DNA of 64,000 nt from the NCBI RefSeq assembly GCF_005280255.1, contig NZ_CP040018.1, positions 62,001 through 126,000 on the forward strand, given 5' to 3'. Below the pieces are notes generated by a model. The model was given only the letters and a program-made list of their open reading frames with translations. It did not search any database and was not told the origin of the DNA. Of this stretch, positions 8,435 through 19,210 are shown one piece after another (positions within the stretch are counted from its first letter, which is position 1; every line of letters begins with the position of its first letter). A program made the translations under genes and the position numbers. The DNA comes from Arthrobacter sp. 24S4-2 (GTDB lineage: Bacteria; Actinomycetota; Actinomycetes; Actinomycetales; Micrococcaceae).

Positions 8435-9506
8435 ATGGCTCATCCTCCTGCTCCTGCTTTGGTTATTCGTGATGGTGACTTTGACGTTTTGGTGCGGTGG
8501 TCCCGTTCGTCGGCGATGCGGGCGGGGCTGGTTCAGCGGGCCCGGATCATTCTGATGGCGGCCGAGGGCGCGCCGAATTCACGCATTGCCCGGGAGGTTG
8601 GCGTCTCGGTTCCCACGGTTCTCGCGTGGCGTGGAAGGTACCAGGATCGGGGTATGGCCGGCTTGGAGGACGAGCAGCGTGCCGGCCGGCCGCGGGAGAT
8701 TGACCGGACGAAAATCATTGCCGCCACATTGACGCCGCCACCGGCATCGCTGGGGATCACGCACTGGTCCTCCCGGCTGCTGGCCCGGCATTTTGAAGAC
8801 GGACTTTTCCACTGTGGCCAAGACCTGGCGGGAGTATGGGGTCAAGCCGTGGAAGTCCGAGACGTTCAAGTTCTCCACGGACCCGGAGCTGGAAGCAAAA
8901 GTCGTTGACGTCGTCGGGCTGTACTTGGCCCCGCCGGAAAACGCGGTCGTTGTGTGCATTGACGAGTCCCAGATCCAGGCCCTGGACCGGACCGCGCCCC
9001 TGCTGCCGATGCAGATCGGCTCCGCCGAGAAACGCACCCATGACTACGTCCGCCACGGCACCACGACCTTGTTCGCAGCACTGGACATCGCCACCGGGAA
9101 TCTCACCGGCCTCTGCAAGCCGGCCCATACCCACAAGGAATTCCTGTCCTTCCTCAAGCATGTCGCCCGCGCCTACTCGGGCGTTGAGCTGCATCTGGTG
9201 ATGGACAATTACGCCACGCATAAGAAGGCCGAAGTGCGCACTTGGCTGGCGGAGAACCCGCGCATCCACGTCCATTTCACCCCGACGCCCGGGTCCTGGC
9301 TGAACATGGTGGAAATCTGGTTCGGCATCATCGAACGCCAGGCCATCCACCGCGGAACGTTCACCTCGGTCACAGACCTGATGCGCAAGATCCGGCAGTT
9401 CATCACCGGTTGGAACAAGCGCAGCCACCCCTTCACCTGGACCAAGTCGCCGGAAGAAATCCTCGCGAAAGCCAAGCCAAAGACAACTTCAAACACGCCG
9501 CACTAG
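8435..9506 (+). pseudogene. IS630 transposase, two frames
   Basis: This is the DDE transposase of the IS630 family. Frame one (ATG 8435) holds the N-terminal helix-turn-helix (GLVQRARIILMAAEGAPNSR, VGVSVPTVLAWRGRYQ). Frame two (from about 8793) holds the catalytic core: first Asp in VVCIDESQIQALDRTAP, second Asp in LHLVMDNYATHK, and Glu in PGSWLNMVEIWFGIIER. The frames meet at CATTTTGAAGACGGAC. Deleting one T, or a +1 ribosomal slip, gives a continuous protein of about 355 residues. The usual DEKSQ motif is DESQ here, one codon short. Programmed frameshifting and a simple indel cannot be separated from sequence alone. Confidence 0.85.
9485..9503 (-). repeat. IS630 right terminal inverted repeat
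   Basis: AACTTCAAACACGCCGCAC, the partner of 8385-8403. It overlaps the last transposase codons. Confidence 0.88.
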
Positions 9507-9676
9507 GGCCGCCACTATTGCCAATTGATCGGCTGACATGGAAATAGGTGAACCCTAAATCCTTAAAGGCGACTTATCGCGACGGCGTCCCCGGAATTGG
9601 CCGGAAACAGCCGGCGCATTAGTGGACTTCGCGTGATTCACGGTCCCCGACTGCTTCGATCCACCGGCAGGAAAAA

Positions 9677-9710
9677 GCGTACGACGGCGGGAGATCCCGC
9701 CGTCGTACGC
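9677..9710 (-). terminator. Rho-independent terminator of the UvrA-like gene
   Basis: A perfect 16-bp stem (GCGTACGACGGCGGGA and its complement) with a two-base loop. The run AAAAA at 9672-9676 gives a U tract on the minus strand. It lies 50 bp beyond the stop codon of the UvrA-like gene. Confidence 0.88.
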
Positions 9711-9760
9711 TTGCGCTTTTATTGGGGTACTTCGCTGAAGGAGCCGGGAGTTCCCGGCCG

Positions 9761-12154
<2,394 letters not shown>

Positions 12155-12449
12155 CGTGTCTCCATCTGTTGAGAAGCCGCCGTCGCGGTCTCCGTTGGCG
12201 TCGCTGGGTTCATCTAAGCAGCTTCGATCAGTACGTTTGGTTCACCTTCAAGGATGCCCATGGCAATCATGCTAGTTGCGACCGGGCGGACGGCGCTTCT
12301 CGATTCCTGACCTGTCCGACTACTTTGTTGCAGGTGGGCCGGCGGGAGGATGCGCGGACCCGCCGCCCGAGGTCGAAGGCATGCGGGTCCACTGAGGTGA
12401 GGTCAACGCCTGGCGGGTTGCTCGCTGGCCCATGGCCGGGCGGTCGGCC
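12155..12449. other. Intergenic region upstream of the UvrA-like gene
   Basis: About 295 bp between the UvrA-like start and the stop of the marR gene, both on the minus strand. It should hold the uvrA-like promoter. I saw no clear operator, hairpin or small gene. Confidence 0.4.
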
Positions 12450-12827
12450 CTAGGCCAGGTTTTCCTTGAGCAGCGCGCGGTGTTCGACGGCGGCCTGGCC
12501 GTGGAGCGCCCGGCCGGCGTCGGTAAGTTCGAGAAACAGGGAGCGCCGGTCATCTTCGCAGGAACGGCGGGCGATCAGGCCGGCTTTCTCGAGCCGGTCC
12601 ACCACCTTGGACATGGCGCTCTGGGTCATGGGCGTCCGCTCACCAAGTTGCTTCATCCGGCATGCCGCGTCCGTGCTGTCGGCCACCAGGTCCAGAATTT
12701 CAAATTCCGTCAGGCCAATACTGAACCGCGCCTCCAGGGCACGGTCGATTGCGCCTGCGGTGCGGAAATACGTGTTCTGGATGCTGCGCCATTGCTCAAC
12801 CAGCTGTTGGTCCTGCGGTGTTGCCAT
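12450..12827 (-). CDS. MarR-family repressor of the adjacent exporter
   Basis: A 125-residue MarR regulator with a winged helix: TEFEILDLVADS, then RMKQLGERTPMTQSAMSKVVDRLEKAGLIARR and the wing DDRRSLFLELTDAGRAL. It is transcribed divergently from the MFS exporter at 12912 with 84 bp between the starts. That gap carries several ATGACG/CGTCAT repeats, the classic layout in which a MarR protein represses itself and the exporter until a toxic ligand binds. The ligand is unknown. Confidence 0.92.
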   Translation of the reverse strand: MATPQDQQLVEQWRSIQNTYFRTAGAIDRALEARFSIGLTEFEILDLVADSTDAACRMKQLGERTPMTQSAMSKVVDRLEKAGLIARRSCEDDRRSLFLELTDAGRALHGQAAVEHRALLKENLA

Positions 12828-12843
12828 GCTGCGATTCTAGTTC

Positions 12844-12898
12844 ATGACGAATTAAAAGTCCACGTCATAATATTCCTTGTCATTCAATGACGCGTCAT
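12844..12898. promoter_or_regulatory. MarR operator repeats ATGACG/CGTCAT
   Basis: Two symmetrical sites lie between the divergent marR and MFS genes. A perfect 12-bp palindrome ATGACGCGTCAT is at 12887-12898. A spaced pair, ATGACG at 12844-12849 and CGTCAT at 12863-12868, lies closer to marR. The sequence around them is AT-rich (promoter-like). Position and repetition support operator function; the protein assignment is inference. Confidence 0.65.
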
Positions 12899-12911
12899 AT
12901 AAGTTGTTGTC

Positions 12912-14390
12912 ATGACTTCAACTTCCACCCTTGAAAGAGCTGCCGGCGACCGGCTTGCACCTGTGCGCTGGACCCGTGCGCAGTGGATGCTCCTCCTGGT
13001 CCTGTGCACCGTCCTGGCGCTCGACGCGCTGGATGTGTCCATGGTCGGCGTGGCGCTGCCCTCGATCGGCACCGAACTTCACCTGGGAACCGAATCCCTC
13101 CAATGGATCGTCTCCGCGTACGTGCTCGGCTACGGAAGCCTGCTTCTTCTGGGCGGACGGATGGCGGACCTCCTCGGCCGGCGCCGCATCTTCCTTATCG
13201 CGCTCAGCGTCTTCGCAGCAGCATCCCTGCTCGGCGGGCTGGTGGATGACCCTGCCCTCCTCATTGCCACCCGCTTCGTCAAGGGACTGGCTGCCGCATT
13301 TACGGCGCCGGCCGGCTTCTCGATCATCACCACCAACTTCGCGGAAGGCCGCGAACGCAACCGCGCGGTGTCCATCTTCACCACATTCGGCGCAAGCGGC
13401 TTCTCACTCGGCCTTGTCGTCGGAGGGCTCATGACTGCCATGAGCTGGCGCTGGACTTTCCTGGTCTCCGTACCCGTGGCGGTCGCCGTCGTGATTCTTG
13501 GCCTCAAGTACATCCCCAGGGACAGTTCCGCAGGCCAGTCCGCAGGCGGGGAACCAGCGAGCGGGCATGACGTTTGGGGCGCCGTGACACTCGCGGCCGG
13601 CATGCTGGGGCTGGTGTACACGCTGGTATCGGCGCCCGGGAACGGCTGGGGATCTGTGGCAACCATCGCCGGATTCGTGGCCTCCGCAGCGGTGCTGGCA
13701 GCGTTTGCCGTGATCGAAAACCGCGTCAGGCATCCCTTGATCCGGTTCAGCATCCTCAAGGAAGGCTGGGTTGCCCGTGCCAACCTGAGCGCCGTGGGAC
13801 TGTTTGGCTCGTACTTGAGCTTCCAGTTCATCCTGACGCTCTACCTGCAGTCCGTGCTGGGATGGAGTCCACTGGGCATGGCACTGGCCCTGCTCCCGAC
13901 CGGCCTGCTGGTTGCCTCGAGCGCACCCTTCGCGGACCGGCTCATCGACAGGTTCGGCGCCCCGCGGCTCATCCTGACCGGTCTGGCGGCGTTGGCGCTG
14001 GGCTACGTGCTGTTCCTCCGTGTGGGTACTTCGCCCAATTACGTGACCGACATTCTGCCGTCTGTCCTGTTGCTGGGTGTCGGTTTCGCCCTGGCCTTCC
14101 CGTCCATCAACGTCCAGGCCACGGCAGGTATACGGAATGCCGAGCAGGGTCTGGCGGCCGGGCTGATCCAGACCAGCACACAGGTGGGTGCCGCCCTGGT
14201 GCTGGCCGTCACCACGGCGATGGTCAGCGGCCACGGCAGCGCGCCCGAAGCTGGTGCGGCCGTGGATGCAGCCGCGATGCTGGAACAGTACCGCCCCGGC
14301 TTGATCCTGAGCGCCGCCGTGGCTTCTGCTGCCCTGCTGGTTGCCGCGGCGCCGTCCCGTAAGCGGAAGCCGGCGACAACGGCCCGTTGA
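12912..14390 (+). CDS. MFS exporter, DHA2 (14-TMS, EmrB/QacA) type
   Basis: A 492-residue proton-driven drug exporter. The first helix carries LALDALDVSMVGVALPSIGTEL, and motif A is GGRMADLLGRRRIFL. Motif C-like residues occur in TFGASGFSLGLVVGGL. Hydrophobic segments continue to near residue 485, consistent with 14 helices, and the end is short and basic (SRKRKPATTAR). Together with the divergent MarR protein it forms an inducible efflux unit. Substrates cannot be inferred. Confidence 0.92.
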   Translation: MTSTSTLERAAGDRLAPVRWTRAQWMLLLVLCTVLALDALDVSMVGVALPSIGTELHLGTESLQWIVSAYVLGYGSLLLLGGRMADLLGRRRIFLIALSVFAAASLLGGLVDDPALLIATRFVKGLAAAFTAPAGFSIITTNFAEGRERNRAVSIFTTFGASGFSLGLVVGGLMTAMSWRWTFLVSVPVAVAVVILGLKYIPRDSSAGQSAGGEPASGHDVWGAVTLAAGMLGLVYTLVSAPGNGWGSVATIAGFVASAAVLAAFAVIENRVRHPLIRFSILKEGWVARANLSAVGLFGSYLSFQFILTLYLQSVLGWSPLGMALALLPTGLLVASSAPFADRLIDRFGAPRLILTGLAALALGYVLFLRVGTSPNYVTDILPSVLLLGVGFALAFPSINVQATAGIRNAEQGLAAGLIQTSTQVGAALVLAVTTAMVSGHGSAPEAGAAVDAAAMLEQYRPGLILSAAVASAALLVAAAPSRKRKPATTAR

Positions 14391-14397
14391 GCTGCCC

Positions 14398-14428
14398 GCC
14401 AGCCAGGTCCCGCACCGACCTGGCTGGC
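14398..14428. terminator. Hairpin terminator after the MFS gene
   Basis: A perfect 12-bp stem GCCAGCCAGGTC/GACCTGGCTGGC with a 7-nt loop, 7 bp past the MFS stop codon. There is no strong U tract, as is common for actinobacterial terminators. It may serve both converging directions. Confidence 0.7.
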
Positions 14429-14484
14429 ATCTCCTTCGCCTGCCGGGGGCTATCGTTGGCGCTTCGGATTCCTCCGGGCCGCCG

Positions 14485-14994
14485 CTAGTCCAGGGGAAGG
14501 GTGATGGACACCAGGGTGCCTTTGCCAGGGGCGGAATCAATCGCGATGGTACCGCCGGCTTCGTGCACGGCCATAGTCATCAGGCACACGCCGTACCCAT
14601 GCTTCCTGCCGCCAAGGAGTTGGCTTTGGAAGCCGACACCGTTGTCCGTGATGGTCAGCCGGACACCGTGGTTGACGGCTGCCAGCCGGAGGGTCAGCTC
14701 GGTGGCCTGGGCGTATTTGAACGCGTTGGTAAGTGTTTCCTGCGCGGCCTGGTAGAGCAGCACGGCACAGGCTGCCGGTATTTCGACGCCATGGTGCGGG
14801 GTCTCCCAGCGCACGAATACCCCGTTCTGGCGCAGGGGAATGGTCAGTTTGTCCATGCAGCCGGCGAGTCCCAAAGTGTGGAAGTCACTAGCTTGGTCAT
14901 TCGTGATGACGCCGCCGGCGGTACCTTCGTCCAGAGCTGCTGCTTGACCCACGGCTTTCCCTGCTTTCTTGCATCCCTTGCTGAGTATCCGCAC
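14485..14994 (-). pseudogene. Histidine kinase C-terminal fragment (HATPase_c)
   Basis: 169 residues with only the ATP-binding half of a NarX/DegS-type sensor kinase. The N box is YQAAQETLTNAFKYAQA, G1 is ITDNGVGF, G2 is HGYGVCLM, and the end is APGKGTLVSITLPL. The phospho-acceptor HisKA_3 helix and any sensor domain are missing; the frame begins within the linker. No partner response regulator is nearby. It could be a solitary anti-sigma-like ATPase, but with further truncated genes just upstream a deletion remnant is more likely. Confidence 0.7.
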
Positions 14995-15263
14995 CCTTGG
15001 TCCGGCTGGATCGGTGCGACTGGATCAAGTCTGAGTTCTACGCATCAAGAGTTCCGGCAGTTAACCGCAGTTCTCGTGCAAATTTCCGGCAGAATACGGC
15101 AAACATTGCCCTGGCCCGGTGCCGTCAGGGACGGGCGGCTGCGCGGGCCACGAGAACGTAGTTAGGGCTCCGAACGCGTGCGAGGTGCCCAACAGACGGG
15201 CTCCAACCCCGCCTGGCAGAGTGTCGGAGCGCCAGCGTCGGTGCCCTGCCGTAAACTCACCCA

Positions 15264-15446
15264 GTGGCAGATTTGAGCACCGACGGCACTACAAACACGG
15301 CGGCAATCCAGGTATTGGACGGCCAAACCTGCATTGACGAGCTGCTCACGGATATTGACGGCATGTTCGGCATGGCCTCGCCGGAGTGGGTGTTGCCGGC
15401 CTCCGACGCCAACGGATCAGAGGGCCACCAGCTGCGCCTTTTCTGA
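15264..15446 (+). CDS. Small hypothetical protein, possibly truncated
   Basis: 60 residues from a GTG start: acidic, with TAAIQVLDGQTCIDELLTDIDGMFGM in the middle and ending QLRLF. The composition looks like real protein, but I know no family. Its 3' end meets the degraded end of a convergent DUF202 gene near 15440-15470, so it may be the surviving 5' part of a longer gene. There is no strong ribosome-binding site. Confidence 0.4.
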   Translation: MADLSTDGTTNTAAIQVLDGQTCIDELLTDIDGMFGMASPEWVLPASDANGSEGHQLRLF

Positions 15447-15672
15447 CCGTCACCTCCGGCAGCAGGCGCTTTTGGGTGAAGTTGATGGCATGGGCTGTGA
15501 CTGTGGCGGCCGCGACGAGCGTCCCGACGAACCAGCCGTGGTGTGGCAGCCACCGCAGGAAGACCGCGGCGGCCACCACCATCGCCATGGTGGTCCGGCC
15601 CCACGCAAGGTCGGTGCGTTCCGGCTGGAGGCCGGAATCGCCGTGCGTTGCGGCATCGCGCCGGGCAGTCAT
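15346..15672 (-). pseudogene. DUF202 (YidH-like) membrane protein, 3' truncated
   Basis: The second gene of a DUF202 pair, with ATG 15672 right after the stop of the first gene. It has the family signature PERTDLAWGRTTMAM and two hydrophobic segments (VVAAAVFLRWLPHHGWFVGTLV). After AINFTQKR, near 15470, the sequence becomes Arg/Pro-rich and runs antisense through the small ORF at 15264-15446. The third helix that normally ends these proteins is missing. This reads as a deletion that removed the 3' ends of both convergent genes. Confidence 0.65.
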
Positions 15673-15674
15673 GT

Positions 15675-16009
15675 TCAGGCCGGCCGGGCGATGACAAACA
15701 CCACCATAATGGCGGCCACGAGGGCTCCGCCGATGGCCAGCACCGGGGCAATCGGGGGGAGCGGCAGGGGTGATTTTGACCTCATGGCGCGTTCCGCGTT
15801 CAGCCACCGGAAGAACGAACCGCCGCCGATGATCAGTGCCAGGACCAGCAGGAGCACAGCGATGGTCTTGCGCAGGTCCGGATCCAGGCCAGGAAAGTGC
15901 GCTCATTCGCCAGGCTGAACCGCGGATCGGGCTCGGTGCCTCCGCGGAGAATCCGTGACGAGAGGCCGCTCCTCTCCTTCGGTTCCCCGGTGTTCGGGTC
16001 TTGCGTCAA
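15675..16009 (-). pseudogene. DUF202 (YidH-like) membrane protein, internal deletion
   Basis: The first gene of the DUF202 pair. The TTG at 16009 is preceded by AGGAAAGG and gives an acidic N-terminus, then the signature FSLANERTFLAWIRT. Directly afterwards the frame changes, and LRKTIAVLLLVLALIIGGGSFFRWLNAERAMR follows in another frame. In intact family members roughly 25 residues, including a membrane helix, lie between these parts. The gene has therefore lost a segment that is not a multiple of three. The C-terminal helices (VLAIGGALVAAIMVVFVI) are intact. Confidence 0.7.
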
Positions 16010-16151
16010 GGTGGCCCTTTCCTGGCAGGTCAATGTGCTTCTTTGTACTGCCTACCACGTTTCCCGGCGCAGGTCAGGTGAACGCCAGTGTCCAAAAGTT
16101 AGGGCCGAAGGTCCGACAGTTTCCATCGGCTGGCGGGTAGCGTAGTACGAC

Positions 16152-16727
16152 GTGGACACCGGGCGGATGGTTTTGGGCATTCTGGCGGTGTGGTCCGCTG
16201 TCCTCATTAGCGTGCTGACGCTCCCGGCAACGGCAGCGGCAGGGCCGTGCCCCGCGGGGCAGGTGCCGGTGGGCGGAGGCGGGTTCTGCGTCCCGCTGGG
16301 CCCCCTGATCCCCGGACCGACAACGCCGGCAGCGTCACCGACCGCGGCGCCCCCGTCTGCGCCCGCCCCAACCGGGCCCGTCTCCGGGGAGCCGGTCCCG
16401 GGCGCAACGTTGCCCGTGGCCACGGATCCCGGAAGCCAGCAACACGGAAGCAGGACTACGGAGCCGGGGCGGTCCCCAGGCGCCGCCGTCACGCCGTCGT
16501 CCTCGGAATCGCCGGGCGGGACCGCGTCGCTGGCCCCGCCGGCATCAACGCAGCCGTCGTCCGAACGTGCTCAGCCGGAAACAGCCGCCGGATCGCCCCG
16601 CCCCGCCAGGCCGCAAGCCCCGCAGCGGATGATCCCGCTGGCCGGGTACTTGCTGGCGTTCGGCGGAATGCTGCTGCTGGCTTCGGCCGCCGTCGGACTT
16701 ATCCGGCAGCGTCCCGCCAGCTGGTGA
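16152..16727 (+). CDS. Secreted Pro/Ser-rich protein with C-terminal membrane anchor
   Basis: 191 residues: a signal peptide (LGILAVWSAVLISVLTLPATAAA), a short cysteine motif PCPAGQVPVGGGGFCVP, a ~110-residue Pro/Ser/Thr/Gly/Ala-rich stalk, and a terminal helix (LAGYLLAFGGMLLLASAAVGLI) followed by RQRPASW. The layout suggests an envelope protein anchored at its C-terminus, with a tiny two-Cys head exposed near the N-terminus. A paralogue of identical design is at 19211-19762. I know no named family. The coding start (GTG at 16152) gives a good signal peptide. Confidence 0.75.
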   Translation: MDTGRMVLGILAVWSAVLISVLTLPATAAAGPCPAGQVPVGGGGFCVPLGPLIPGPTTPAASPTAAPPSAPAPTGPVSGEPVPGATLPVATDPGSQQHGSRTTEPGRSPGAAVTPSSSESPGGTASLAPPASTQPSSERAQPETAAGSPRPARPQAPQRMIPLAGYLLAFGGMLLLASAAVGLIRQRPASW

Positions 16728-16742
16728 CCACACCCGGCGTGA

Positions 16743-17081
16743 CTAGGCTGCGCCCGTCAGGTGCGGCGCGGGCCGGCGTACCGGCCCGTGTGTGCGGAAA
16801 TTGGCACCGGGCACGCGGGCCGGTTCGCAGTTGGTTGGTGCAGGGGCGGGCGGTACGGGTGCAGGAGACACTCCGGCAGGTGCCGTTACCTGGCTGGCCG
16901 CCGGGCAAAGGTCCGTAACGAGTCCCATGCCCGCGCACTCGCGCACCGCGGCGATGCAGGCAGCGGCCGCGGACTTATCCTCGAAAGCGGCTGACACGGC
17001 CAGCTCGGTTCCGTCCGGCCCCATTAGCCGGAACCGGAAATGTGCCTCGGCGTCAATGAACACTTCAAACTTGCCGGCCAT
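16743..17081 (-). CDS. DUF1508 (YegP-like) protein
   Basis: 112 residues. The N-terminal ~55 residues are a DUF1508 unit: MAGKFEVFIDAEAHFRFRL, then GPDGTELAVSAAFEDKSAAAACIAAVREC. A Pro/Ala-rich tail follows. The ATG at 17081 is preceded by GGAAGGATAGTT, which decides the start over the longer frame. DUF1508 folds are small alpha/beta modules usually found in tandem (E. coli YegP); the function is unknown. Two further DUF1508 genes lie in this window (45368 and 48527). Confidence 0.82.
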   Translation of the reverse strand: MAGKFEVFIDAEAHFRFRLMGPDGTELAVSAAFEDKSAAAACIAAVRECAGMGLVTDLCPAASQVTAPAGVSPAPVPPAPAPTNCEPARVPGANFRTHGPVRRPAPHLTGAA

Positions 17082-17323
17082 AACTATCCTTCCGGTCTGC
17101 GGTTCCTGTCCGCTGGCAGCTGCGCCGCTAAACAGGCCCGAGCGCATGTCTGCGATCGCCTTCCGCTGGTCTGGTCGAACGATCAGAATTGAACCGTTCA
17201 TCAAGTGATTTAAGTCTGTCGCGGGCGGGTGTGGCCTTACAAGGCCGGGCAGGTTAAGCCCACGTAAAATGCATGCAACGGGCTGCCGGACCCGGTACCC
17301 GCCCAGAACCTGAGGAGCTCGTT

Positions 17324-17878
17324 ATGACCAAACTGTCAGATCGGCCCAATACCGCCTTGATGGTGATTGATGTCCAGAACGGCGTCGTGGCCGAGGTGCA
17401 TGAGCGTGATGCCGTGGTGGCCAACATCGCCGCGCTGGTCGACAAAGCCCGCGACGAAGGCGTGCCGATCGTCTGGGTCCAGCACTCGGACGAGCAGCTG
17501 CAAAAGGGGAGCGAAGCGTGGGAGTACGTTCCCGAGCTGAAGCGCCGCGAGCCGGAGCCGCTGGTCCATAAGTCGTACGCAGACTCCTTCGAGGACACGG
17601 ACCTGGAGGATGTGCTGGCCGCGGCCGGGATCGGGCGCCTGGTTGTGGCCGGGGCGCAAACCGATGAGTGCATCCGGTCCACCATCCACGGCGCCTTTGT
17701 CCGCGGCTACGACGTCACGCTCGTCGGTGACGCGCATACAACCGAGGATCAGAGCGCGTGGGGCGCTCCCACCCCGGACAAGGTCATCGCGCACACGAAC
17801 CTCTACTGGAAGTACCACACGGCGCCCGGCCGCACCGCCGCTGTCACGGAATCCAGGGACGTGACGTTCGCCGGCTGA
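17324..17878 (+). CDS. Isochorismatase-family cysteine hydrolase
   Basis: 184 residues with the catalytic triad of the family visible: Asp16 (VIDVQNG), Lys83 (HKSYADSF) and Cys116 (AGAQTDECIRST). Such enzymes hydrolyse amides or vinyl ethers (nicotinamidase, isochorismatase, N-carbamoyl compounds). The substrate is open. GAGGAG lies 7-12 nt before ATG 17324, and the upstream frame is not coding. It is followed by an amine-oxidase-like gene on the same strand after 115 bp, so a shared catabolic role is possible but unproven. Confidence 0.9.
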   Translation: MTKLSDRPNTALMVIDVQNGVVAEVHERDAVVANIAALVDKARDEGVPIVWVQHSDEQLQKGSEAWEYVPELKRREPEPLVHKSYADSFEDTDLEDVLAAAGIGRLVVAGAQTDECIRSTIHGAFVRGYDVTLVGDAHTTEDQSAWGAPTPDKVIAHTNLYWKYHTAPGRTAAVTESRDVTFAG

Positions 17879-17993
17879 TGCCCATTGGCGTCGGGGCCGT
17901 CAGCCGCAGCGGACAAGGACCCTTGCTCAGCTTGGCAGAATGGAAACCGGCAAAAGGCCTCAAAGGGGCTTCGGGACTGAGTTGGGTGGATCC

Positions 17994-19100
17994 ATGGTGG
18001 AAGTTGACGTCGCCGTTGTCGGCGGAGGTGCGATGGGATCCGCGGCCGCATGGCAGCTTGCCCGCCGCGGGCACTCGGTGACTCTCCTTGAGCAGTTCGG
18101 GCAAGGGCACCACATCGGCGCTTCCCACGGTGCGACGCGCAACTTCAACATGGCGTACGCGGAGCCGGACTACCTCGATCTGGTGACCGAGGCGAAGAGT
18201 CTCTGGGACGAGCTTGCCGCCGAAACCGACACGCAGCTCCTCGACCTGGTGGGTCTGGTCAACCACGGCGACGTCCGCCGGCTTCACGGCGTCCGCGCCG
18301 CGCACGCGGCGCTGGGCATCGAAAGCCACTTCATCCCGGCGTCGGAGGCGGCAAGCCGCTGGCAGGGCATGAACTTCCGCAGCGACGTCCTGGTTGTCCC
18401 CGGCTCCGGACGTGTCCGGGCCGCCGATGCCCTGGTGGCGCTTCGCCGGGCCGCGGAATCACACGGCGCCCGCTTCGAGTATTCGACGCCGGTCCGCGAC
18501 ATCCGCGTTACCGGCGAGGACCGGGTAGTTGTGGTGACCGATTCAGCAGAGATCGAGGCACGCCGGGTTGTGGTCACGGCCGGCGCCTGGACCACCAGGC
18601 TCCTCGGAAACCTGGTCCGGCTCCCCGAACTGGTGGTGACCCAGGAACAGCCCGCCCACTTCACGCCGCTGGACGACTCGCTCGTCTGGCCGAGCTTCAA
18701 CCACAGCCCCGACCCGGACGACCCCCGCGACGCCTACTGGTACAGCCCGGTCTACGGCATGCTCACGCCGGGGGAGGGCATCAAGGCCGGCTGGCACGGG
18801 GTGGGGCCGATGACCGATCCGGACGCCCGCAGCTTTACCCCCGAGCCGGTGCAGCTCGGGGCGTTGGCGCGGTACGCCCGGGAGTGGCTGCCCGGAGTGG
18901 ACCCGGCATCGGCGGTTCCCATCAGCTGTACCTACACGAGCACCGCCAACGAGGACTTCGTGCTGGACCGCTTTGGGCCAGTGGTGGTCGGCGCCGGCTT
19001 TTCCGGGCACGGCTTCAAATTCACCCCGGCAGTGGGCCGGGTGCTGGCCGACCTGGCCGACGGCGGCAGAGCCCCGGGCCGCTTCTCCGCCCGGCGTTAG
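17994..19100 (+). CDS. FAD-dependent amine oxidase, sarcosine/N-methyltryptophan oxidase type
   Basis: 368 residues of the DAO family (monomeric sarcosine oxidase/MTOX/pipecolate oxidase group). The N-terminal Rossmann motif is VAVVGGGAMGSAAAWQLARRG, followed by the FAD/active-site stretch GASHGATRNFNMAY. The C-terminus has the flavin-loop FGPVVVGAGFSGHGFKF. In monomeric sarcosine oxidase a cysteine in the C-terminal half binds FAD covalently; ISCTYTST near residue 310 holds a cysteine at about the right place. Start MVEVDVAVVGGG follows GGGTGG. It oxidises secondary or N-methyl amino acids with H2O2 release by family analogy. Confidence 0.9.
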   Translation: MVEVDVAVVGGGAMGSAAAWQLARRGHSVTLLEQFGQGHHIGASHGATRNFNMAYAEPDYLDLVTEAKSLWDELAAETDTQLLDLVGLVNHGDVRRLHGVRAAHAALGIESHFIPASEAASRWQGMNFRSDVLVVPGSGRVRAADALVALRRAAESHGARFEYSTPVRDIRVTGEDRVVVVTDSAEIEARRVVVTAGAWTTRLLGNLVRLPELVVTQEQPAHFTPLDDSLVWPSFNHSPDPDDPRDAYWYSPVYGMLTPGEGIKAGWHGVGPMTDPDARSFTPEPVQLGALARYAREWLPGVDPASAVPISCTYTSTANEDFVLDRFGPVVVGAGFSGHGFKFTPAVGRVLADLADGGRAPGRFSARR

Positions 19101-19210
19101 CACGCCGCCCGGACCGCTTCCCGCCCGGGCCGTTTCTCCGCCCGCCCCCGCAAGCGCCTGACTGGCGGTCAGCGGGCGGGCATCCGCTTCAGAGGGTAGC
19201 GTTGGATGGC

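Larger units (their letters stand above)
8385..9503 (+). mobile_element. IS630-family insertion sequence
   Basis: A complete 1119-bp element bounded by 19-bp imperfect terminal inverted repeats that match at 17 positions. It is flanked by TA on both sides (8383-8384 and 9504-9505), the target duplication typical of the IS630/Tc1-mariner group. One transposase gene fills it. The left TA lies within the lsr2 stop codon, and the element's first base (G) completes TAG. On the right, TA plus the flanking G completes TAG for the transposase. Joining the flanks regenerates CAC TAG, so insertion left the Lsr2 protein unchanged. Confidence 0.9.
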
